6,033 bases of DNA from RGIG7378 sp045588325 (GTDB lineage: Bacteria > Bacillota > Clostridia > RGIG7378). Both the position numbers and the translations under genes were made by a program. The stretch covers positions 1-6,033 of the forward strand of contig JAZNEA010000045.1 in assembly GCA_045588325.1 (NCBI GenBank). Reading direction: 5' to 3'. Every line of letters begins with the position of its first letter. The first letter of the stretch is position 1. Of the stretch, positions 1 through 5,200 are shown piece by piece. The notes below the pieces were generated by a model. That model was not told the DNA's origin and searched no databases. It saw only the letters and a program-made list of their open reading frames with translations.

Positions 1-581
1 TTCAGCGTACGAACCACGCTGAGCTTAATGCCGCAGTCAACTGCAACCACATTGTACTTGTGGTTAGGGATCCTGGAGTGCCACTTCTTACGGCAGCTAA
101 CTCTGCTGACTGTATCGTTGGGAACGGGAGTAGAGGCGATCAAAGCCTGGCCCTCCTCGGTGGTCATGTCAATATCTGCGATAACTGCTCTGCAAGTGCC
201 GTTGTCCCTGATGTGTCTGGTCAACTCTCTGGTGTCCAGACCCTCGATGCCAGGAATGTTATAGTCGCACATAATCTCTGACAAAGTCTGTGTGCAGCGG
301 AAGTTTGACGGGATGTCATTGTACTCGCTGACCACCAATCCGCTGATGGTGGGAAATCTTGTCTCGTAATCCTCTGCGGTAATTCCGTAATTGCCGATGA
401 GGGGATATGTCATAACCACTGCCTGATCCATGTATCCGGGATCGGAGATCAACTCCTGATATCCTGCCATGGCTGTGTTGAAGACCAGCTCAAAAACTCT
501 GGTGTCCTTGCTACCAAAGCCGTAGCCGGGGTATCTGTGTCCATCCTCCAAAATCAGGACTCTGTCGTAAGCTCTTGCCAT
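1..581 (-). CDS. carA: Carbamoyl-phosphate synthase small subunit, N-terminal half (3' end outside window)
   Basis: This is the glutaminase subunit of carbamoyl-phosphate synthase, which passes ammonia from glutamine to the CarB subunit for the first step of pyrimidine and arginine synthesis. The frame is open from the ATG at 579-581 to the window edge, giving 193 residues of the roughly 360-380 usual in the family. It begins MARAYDRVLILEDG. Family landmarks follow: FNTAMAGYQE and SDPGY near residues 34-50, YPLIGNYG at about 59-66, GIEGLDTRELTRHIR at about 111-125, and YNVVAVDCGIK at about 177-187, which opens the class I glutamine amidotransferase domain. The catalytic Cys and His/Glu residues lie beyond the edge and cannot be checked. 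The start is supported by a GGAGG nine bases upstream and by the match of the first residues to the family. It overlaps the end of pyrC by 28 bases, which suggests translational coupling. Identification is firm. Whether it is called carA or pyrAA is convention. Confidence 0.95.
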   Translation of the reverse strand, partial: MARAYDRVLILEDGHRYPGYGFGSKDTRVFELVFNTAMAGYQELISDPGYMDQAVVMTYPLIGNYGITAEDYETRFPTISGLVVSEYNDIPSNFRCTQTLSEIMCDYNIPGIEGLDTRELTRHIRDNGTCRAVIADIDMTTEEGQALIASTPVPNDTVSRVSCRKKWHSRIPNHKYNVVAVDCGIKLSVVRTL

Positions 582-1819
582 ACTGCTAAACCTCCACAAA
601 CTGTCATTGCGCACCTGCCGTAAACCTTAATTCCCTCAAAGGGGGTGCTGCGCCCTTTGGAAAAGAAATCTGCTGAATCAATGTTATATTCGCAACCCAG
701 ATCGAAGACTGTGTAGTCCTGCGAGTCCTGTGTAATGCCAAATCTGCGTCTGGGGGCCGTTGCCATAAGCTCGATCAGCCTCTCCAGAGTGATGGTGCCT
801 GGCTTAACCAGGTAGGTATAAAGGACTGGGAATGCTGTCTCTATACCAACTATGCCGTTAAGGCTGCCTGCCAGGCCGCGGCTCTTCTCCTCGGCGCTGT
901 GAGGTGCATGGTCCGTGGCAATCATGTCGATGGTGCCATCTACAATGCCCTCGATCAAGGCCAATCGGTCCGCCTCGCTACGAATAGGAGGATTCATCTT
1001 AAATCGTCCCTCGTCCTGGAGATCCATATCGTTAAACACCAGATAGTGAGGTGCCGTCTCACAGGTGACATCCAGGCCCTCTGCCTTGGCTCTGCGTATC
1101 AGATCCACGCTCTCCTTACAGGAAATGTGGCATACGTGATAGCTGCAACCTGTCTCTCTCACCAGCTCCAAGTCTCTGGCAATGGGGCCCCATTCGCTCT
1201 CGCTGCATATGCCCTTATGCCCATATTGCCTGGCGTACTCTCCGTCGTGTATGTATCCGCCTCTCAGCAAGGAGTTGTCCTCACAATGGGCTACTATCAT
1301 CTTGCCCAACGCCTTAGCCCTCAGCATGGCCTGCCTCATGAGTTCCCTATCCTGCACTCCTCTGCCGTCGTCCGAAAAGGCTATGGCTCCGGCCTCTGCC
1401 ATGCCCTCCAGATCCGCAAGATCCTGTCCCTGCTGTCCCACTGTTATCGCCCCGTAGGGGTGTACGTGGATGCAGGCGTGGCTATCAATCTCTCTCTGCT
1501 GAACCTCAAGGTGTGGCACACTATCTGGCACAGGGTTGAGATTAGGCATGGAGCAGACGTCTGTGTATCCTCCGTGGGCCGCTGCCAGAGAACCGGTCTC
1601 TATGTCCTCTTTATAAGAAAAACCCGGCTCACGCAAATGCACATGCACATCTGCTAAACCGGGTAAAATAACACCATCTGTCAATGTATAGGAATGGAAC
1701 TCCTGATCCTGTGCCATGGGGCAAGGGATGCGCTGACTAATGCCATCAACCACAAGAATGGCGGCCTTGGTAACCTGGCTGCCTGTGTAATCTCTGAGGT
1801 TGTATAATGCTTCTCTCAT
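554..1819 (-). CDS. pyrC: Dihydroorotase, class I
   Basis: A zinc amidohydrolase that reversibly cyclises N-carbamoyl-L-aspartate to L-dihydroorotate, the third step of de novo UMP synthesis, in the cytoplasm. Its 421 residues match the usual 420-430 of class I enzymes. Visible ligand motifs are DVHVHLR (57-63, with metal ligands His59 and His61), FSDDG (148-152), AHCED (177-181, His178), CHIS (230-233, His231) and ATDHAPH (301-307, Asp303). The bridging position is Asp151 rather than the carboxylated lysine of the E. coli-type enzyme. This matches the Bacillus-type subgroup almost residue for residue in numbering. MNPPIR (275-280) lies in the substrate-binding region. The ATG start has AGGAG six bases upstream. 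It is the first gene after a PyrR-type attenuator and overlaps carA, so the two form one operon. No pyrB precedes it, unlike the common pyrB-pyrC-carA order. No inactivating change is visible. Confidence 0.97.
   Translation of the reverse strand: MREALYNLRDYTGSQVTKAAILVVDGISQRIPCPMAQDQEFHSYTLTDGVILPGLADVHVHLREPGFSYKEDIETGSLAAAHGGYTDVCSMPNLNPVPDSVPHLEVQQREIDSHACIHVHPYGAITVGQQGQDLADLEGMAEAGAIAFSDDGRGVQDRELMRQAMLRAKALGKMIVAHCEDNSLLRGGYIHDGEYARQYGHKGICSESEWGPIARDLELVRETGCSYHVCHISCKESVDLIRRAKAEGLDVTCETAPHYLVFNDMDLQDEGRFKMNPPIRSEADRLALIEGIVDGTIDMIATDHAPHSAEEKSRGLAGSLNGIVGIETAFPVLYTYLVKPGTITLERLIELMATAPRRRFGITQDSQDYTVFDLGCEYNIDSADFFSKGRSTPFEGIKVYGRCAMTVCGGLAVWQELTTES
591..595 (-). promoter_or_regulatory. 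Ribosome binding site of carA, inside pyrC
   Basis: GGAGG on the minus strand, nine bases before the carA ATG. It lies within the last codons of pyrC, so ribosomes finishing pyrC pass over it. It fixes the carA start and fits coupled translation of the two proteins. Confidence 0.85.
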
Positions 1820-1825
1820 ACGTCA

Positions 1826-1830
1826 CTCCT
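1826..1830 (-). promoter_or_regulatory. Ribosome binding site of pyrC
   Basis: AGGAG on the minus strand, six bases before the pyrC ATG at 1817-1819. It supports this start over any other in the leader. Confidence 0.85.
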
Positions 1831-1841
1831 ATATTAGGTCT

Positions 1842-1871
1842 ATTATAATACTATATGTCTCCTGGCCTCAA
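1842..1871 (-). promoter_or_regulatory. Possible second promoter between attenuator and pyrC
   Basis: TTGAGG (1866-1871), an 18-base spacer and a perfect TATAAT (1842-1847) on the minus strand. The -35 box matches four of six consensus bases, and there is no TG extension of the -10 box. Transcription from here would start around 1835 and bypass the PyrR-dependent terminator, giving a basal unregulated supply of pyrC-carA message. The region is AT-rich, so a chance match is quite possible. Confidence 0.4.
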
Positions 1872-1882
1872 GTCTTACGCAT

Positions 1883-1913
1883 AAAAAAAGAGTCCCGCGC
1901 TACCGCAAGACTC
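1883..1913 (-). terminator. Attenuator terminator of the pyrC-carA leader
   Basis: In the minus-strand transcript, GAGUCUUGCG, loop GUAG, then CGCGGGACUC form an uninterrupted 10-bp stem with two U-G pairs, followed immediately by seven U (1883-1889). This is a textbook rho-independent terminator. It lies 64 bases before pyrC and downstream of a strong promoter and a PyrR-type loop, so it acts as the conditional stop of the pyr leader. The phosphatase gene upstream has its own terminator. Its 5' arm can instead pair with the PyrR loop (see antiterminator). Confidence 0.9.
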
Positions 1914-1984
1914 CCTTAAAGACAGTTAAAATCCGCCTGGCTGGTCCAGGCCACATAGGTCTAATTAAGCATGTCTTGTCGGTA
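1901..1984 (-). promoter_or_regulatory. Antiterminator helix of the pyr leader
   Basis: UACCGACAAGAC (1984-1973), the 3' half of the PyrR loop, can pair with GUCUUGCGGUA (1911-1901), the 5' arm and loop of the terminator. This gives 11 base pairs interrupted by one bulged A. The helix cannot coexist with either the PyrR-loop hairpin or the terminator. When PyrR is unoccupied this helix should form and let polymerase read into pyrC. The enclosed stretch carries its own hairpin at 1935-1951. The pairing is seen directly in the sequence; the regulatory outcome follows from known PyrR attenuators. Confidence 0.82.
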
Positions 1985-2006
1985 TCTCTGTACCGCCCTT
2001 AAAGAC
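1913..2006 (-). repeat. 11-base direct repeat in the pyr leader (GTCTTTAAGGG)
   Basis: GTCTTTAAGGG occurs exactly twice on the minus strand, at 2006-1996 in the 5' half of the PyrR loop and at 1923-1913 just before the terminator. In both copies CGGTA follows, directly in the first and after seven extra bases in the second. The PyrR-loop 5' half and the terminator 5' side therefore look like diverged duplicates, as expected for segments that must compete for the same pairing partner. Confidence 0.75.
1935..1951 (-). other. Small hairpin within the antiterminator loop
   Basis: GCCUGG (transcript 5' arm, 1951-1946), a five-base loop, and CCAGGC (1940-1935) form a perfect 6-bp stem between the PyrR loop and the terminator. 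It probably brings the two antiterminator arms together. It has no U-tract, so it is not a terminator. Confidence 0.6.
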
Positions 2007-2009
2007 TGC
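1969..2009 (-). promoter_or_regulatory. PyrR-binding loop (anti-antiterminator)
   Basis: The transcript folds into a lower stem GCA-GUCUU / AAGAC-A-UGC with one bulged A, a purine-rich internal bulge UAAGGG on the 5' side and AC on the 3' side, an upper stem CGGUA/UACCG, and the hexaloop CAGAGA (1990-1985). The hexaloop fits the CNGNGA consensus of PyrR sites. From memory, the whole architecture (UU-rich lower stem, UUUAA bulge, 5-bp upper stem, CAGAGA) parallels the Bacillus pyr binding loops. UMP- or UTP-bound PyrR is expected to hold this hairpin, block the antiterminator and cause termination before pyrC. The upper stem is UA/UA next to the loop rather than the usual UC/GG closure, so affinity may differ. 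No pyrR gene is in the window. Confidence 0.85.
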
Positions 2010-2013
2010 AGAT

Positions 2014-2042
2014 ATTATTGTATATGGGGACCTATTTGTCAA
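2014..2042 (-). promoter_or_regulatory. Main promoter of the pyrC-carA operon
   Basis: A perfect TTGACA (2037-2042), a 17-base spacer and AATAAT (2014-2019, five of six consensus bases) on the minus strand form a strong vegetative sigma-70/SigA-type promoter. The predicted start is near 2007, so the transcript would begin essentially at the base of the PyrR loop and run about 188 bases before the pyrC ATG. Confidence 0.87.
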
Positions 2043-2045
2043 GAG

Positions 2046-2074
2046 TTTTGTGCTTGTTTTTGGCAATGATTTTT
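2046..2074 (-). promoter_or_regulatory. A-tracts upstream of the pyr promoter (UP-element-like)
   Basis: Three runs of A on the minus strand (2046-2049, 2057-2061, 2070-2074) lie just upstream of the -35 box, spaced about 11 to 13 bases apart. Such roughly helically phased tracts can bend DNA or contact the RNA polymerase alpha subunit. The tracts are visible; the function is inferred. Confidence 0.4.
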
Positions 2075-2094
2075 GACAGTTTTCTCTTCGCCCT

Positions 2095-2125
2095 GCCCAC
2101 AAAAGCTCTAAGCTTTCTATAGGGC
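2095..2125 (-). other. Unassigned hairpin in the intergenic region
   Basis: An inverted repeat with a 6-bp inner stem AAAGCT/AGCTTT (2102-2107 with 2111-2116) around a three-base loop, and an outer GCCC/GGGC pairing (2095-2098 with 2122-2125) separated by small internal loops. There is no U-tract on either strand, so it is not an obvious terminator. It lies between the phosphatase terminator and the pyr promoter. The rest of 2043-2200 shows no credible gene or other signal. Confidence 0.35.
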
Positions 2126-2200
2126 AACGTCCATCTCTGCCTTGGGCCAGTGCCAAATATGCCGCATCCTGGTTTTGTCGGCCTTGAGTTGTTCTGCAAC

Positions 2201-2233
2201 AAAAAACAGGCGTGATTGTCATAACCACGCCTG
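2201..2233 (-). terminator. Intrinsic terminator of the phosphatase gene
   Basis: CAGGCGTG (2233-2226), an 11-base loop, and CACGCCTG (2214-2207) form a perfect 8-bp stem, followed by six T (2206-2201) on the minus strand. It lies 18 bases after the phosphatase stop codon and separates that transcript from the pyr operon. Confidence 0.9.
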
Positions 2234-2251
2234 CTAACCTATTCACACCAA

Positions 2252-5200
2252 TTAAATTGTTGTGTTATCGATATACGCCTTGGCCGAAACGCCATAATTA
2301 TGCAGGGCCTTTACCAAATTTGCCAGCTCCTCGTTGGAGCTGCCCATCTTAGCGTAAACATAAGAGTCTACGGAATAGGAGGCCGTTGCAATTACTGTAT
2401 TTCCCTCAGAGATGCAGACAGAGTATGTGCCGCCAAAGTTCCAGGGACTGATTCTATCTGTCATAACTTTGTATACGCCGTTGCCCAAATCTTCCATATC
2501 CTCGTAGTCGACTACTACACCATTAACTGTAACTGTATACTTGGAGGTATCAGCCACCTTGATCTTAAAGATAATCTGGTTTGTCTGATCAAACCACATG
2601 TTGGCGGAGACAATGGAGACACTTCCCGTTGTATCTGTATTTATATAGACCTTGTTCAATACAACAGTTGACTCGTCAAACGTTGTCCCTGTAACGCCAT
2701 CTGCCACATTGTTCTCCAGGTTGTGATCACGATACTCCTGTGCTGCACCACCATAAATCAACATATCGTTAATCAGATTGATGGTGTATGGGTCCGCTGT
2801 CTGAGCACGCAGCTGGAGCAAGTATTCCTCGAGAGAAGTGGTCTTTGAATCCACCTTAATGCCATCAACATAGAGCTCCATTGTGATCTGGTCAGCCATC
2901 TTTTCTGGGCCAATCTCCTCAAGAACAAAAGTGCTCTGGCTTCCAACAAGTTCCGCGGATGTGGCTGTTGTAGTTACCTTATCCAGTGTAAATATAACCT
3001 TTGTCTCATATGTGCTAAGAATGTTCTCTGCATGCATCTTGAGAGACAAGCTGGTGCCAATGGCAATATTTCTGTCGAGGATATATGGCAGCATTACCTC
3101 GTCAAATACAACTGTTATTGTATCTCCGGACACAGCAACAACTCTATCCTGAGCAAAACCTGTGAAGCTAATGGTTCCTGATGTGCTCAAGAGGTTGTCC
3201 ATCCAGATCTCGTCGTACCTTGCAAAGGTTCCGTCGAACTCAATTGCCAGCTCTGTAAAGTCCTCTTTTGCCTTAAATGTGAGATAATAGTAATCATGCT
3301 CTGCTACATAGCTTACCTCGCCATCCAAAGCCTGCTCCATCATAACAATTTGCTCTGCACCATCTGCACCATAGATCTTAACGCCTGTGGCACCTGCAGG
3401 AACCTTAACTGCCAATGAAAGCATTTCGTGGTTGCTTACTGAGAGTCCTGTAATCTTTACAGACAACTTATCTGTATCCTTGTCTGCTCTGATATGAGCA
3501 ACATCTCCGTCGATAAGGTCTGTGGCTGCTACGGTATCGTCGCCAATCTCGTTCTTCTTTCCCTCAAGGATCTCAGAAATGTCATACTCTGCGTCATCAG
3601 ATCCGAACTCCTCGATTCCCATAAGGTATGCTGTCAGCTTTCCTACCTGAGCATTGTAGAGCTCCTGCTCATCAAACACACTGGCACCCTTACCAATAGC
3701 CCATACTCCAACCTTTTGCTGAGAGTGGCCTCCTGTTGTAAATGTTGCCTTGGAGATGTCGGTCTCCCAACCAGTCTTGAGTGTCATGCCGCCTGTATCG
3801 TGGTCAGCAGTTACGATTACCATGGTATCCGGGTTCTCACAAGCAAACTTAAGCGCAATTGCTGTAACCTCGTCTACTGCATTAACCTCACCAACCATCT
3901 GAGTCAGCTGGTTGTTGTGACCTGCATCGTCTGTCATACCATTCTCAAACATAAGGAAGAATCCAACATCATCATTAGCATCGGACTTAGCCTGGAGCCA
4001 AGTGAGGGAGAATGCCATCATCTGAGAAATAGTGGGTCTGGATGTGGACCAGCCGTCATTGTATCTTACGTCATCGTCTTTGCTGGTAGAATCGCTTGCA
4101 ATATCGATCCAAACCTTGCTGTTTGTAAGCTGCACAGCCTGAGACCAGTTAGAGGAAACTCCGATGTCCTGACCGCTTGGCATATAGCTATAGTCTGTAA
4201 GACCGGGGCCAATGAACAAATCAGGAGCAAAAGTTCTCATTTCCTTTGCAATCTCATCGCTGTCTCCACGAACAGCATGGGCACCGCCGTATACAGCAGG
4301 AGTAGCATCATATGCCCAACCGGTTGTAACCACGCCAATAATCTTGCCAAATCTCTCTCTGAGAACCTCTGTAATCTGAGGAATGTCCTCTCCATCTACA
4401 CCCAGGGCCTCGTAATAATAACGAGTCTTGTATCCTGTAGACAGGGCTGTTCCACCTGCTGCGGAGTCAGTTGTTGTGAAACCGTCTCCGTCCTCTGCCT
4501 TCTGATATGACAATGTGGAGGATGTGCCAAAGTTTGGCATATCATTGAGGATAAGATTGCCGGCGTACTGCTCAGCCATCTTAACATCGTTCTGTCCCAT
4601 ACCGTCGCCAATGATAAAGATCATGTTGTTAGGCTTAACAAATGTCACAGAGGACATGGCCTCTATAAGTGTTTCGTTTACGTTAGTAACGTTTGTGTAA
4701 CGACCCGTTGCAGCGAGATTTACTGAAGGCAGGTTAGTTGCTCCACCCAAAACGGCATTAATCTTCCATGTGTATGGCTCGGTGTCATATGTGGGCACTG
4801 TGCCTATGAATGACTCTGTCTCAAAAGCTCCGGATGGGCCGATATTCTCAGGCCACTCATATGTAAGAGCACTGTTTGGTACGGCAACGGTCTCCTTGAC
4901 TACTGTGAGCGTCGGTGCGCTATAATAATGAGATGCCGCAGAAACTGCTGCTGTTGCAGAAACTGCCTGTCCGTTAATGGCAATATCTCTGACGAGAATT
5001 GTATCTCCCACTGCTGCAGGAACGGAAACGCGGATGCCCCAATATGTCTGAGTATACTCATCCATTGGCTCTCCTGTCTCTGCCTCTGCAGGCTCAACAA
5101 TGGCCTTAACTGCATACCATCCGCCTCCTACGGAGACAACCTGGTCTGTGCCAAATTCTGCTGTGAGGAACTTGTAATCATCCTCCATAACACTGAGCTT

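Noticed and set aside
28..281. Two short plus-strand open frames near the window start
   Set aside because: Both are antisense to carA, whose minus-strand frame clearly matches the family.
899..1657. Plus-strand open frame of 252 codons opposite pyrC
   Set aside because: Antisense to the most conserved part of dihydroorotase, with no ribosome binding site and no recognisable family features.
1862..1883. Short leader peptide beginning at the ATG just after the attenuator U-tract
   Set aside because: Only four codons before TGA and no ribosome binding site; there is nothing to support translation.
1883..2009. T-box or metabolite riboswitch as an alternative reading of the leader
   Set aside because: No T-box sequence or specifier-loop layout is present and the leader is too short. 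The CAGAGA hexaloop, bulged stem and pyr gene context fit a PyrR site far better.
1965..2246. Minus-strand open frame of 93 codons between the phosphatase gene and pyrC
   Set aside because: It starts inside the phosphatase terminator and runs through the pyr promoter and PyrR loop. No ribosome binding site or family resemblance is seen, so it is noncoding leader sequence.
3494..4510. Long plus-strand open frame of 338 codons opposite the phosphatase gene
   Set aside because: It lies wholly antisense to the conserved catalytic domain, its translation is Cys/Leu/Ser-rich with no recognisable motif, and it is an artefact of biased codon use on the other strand.
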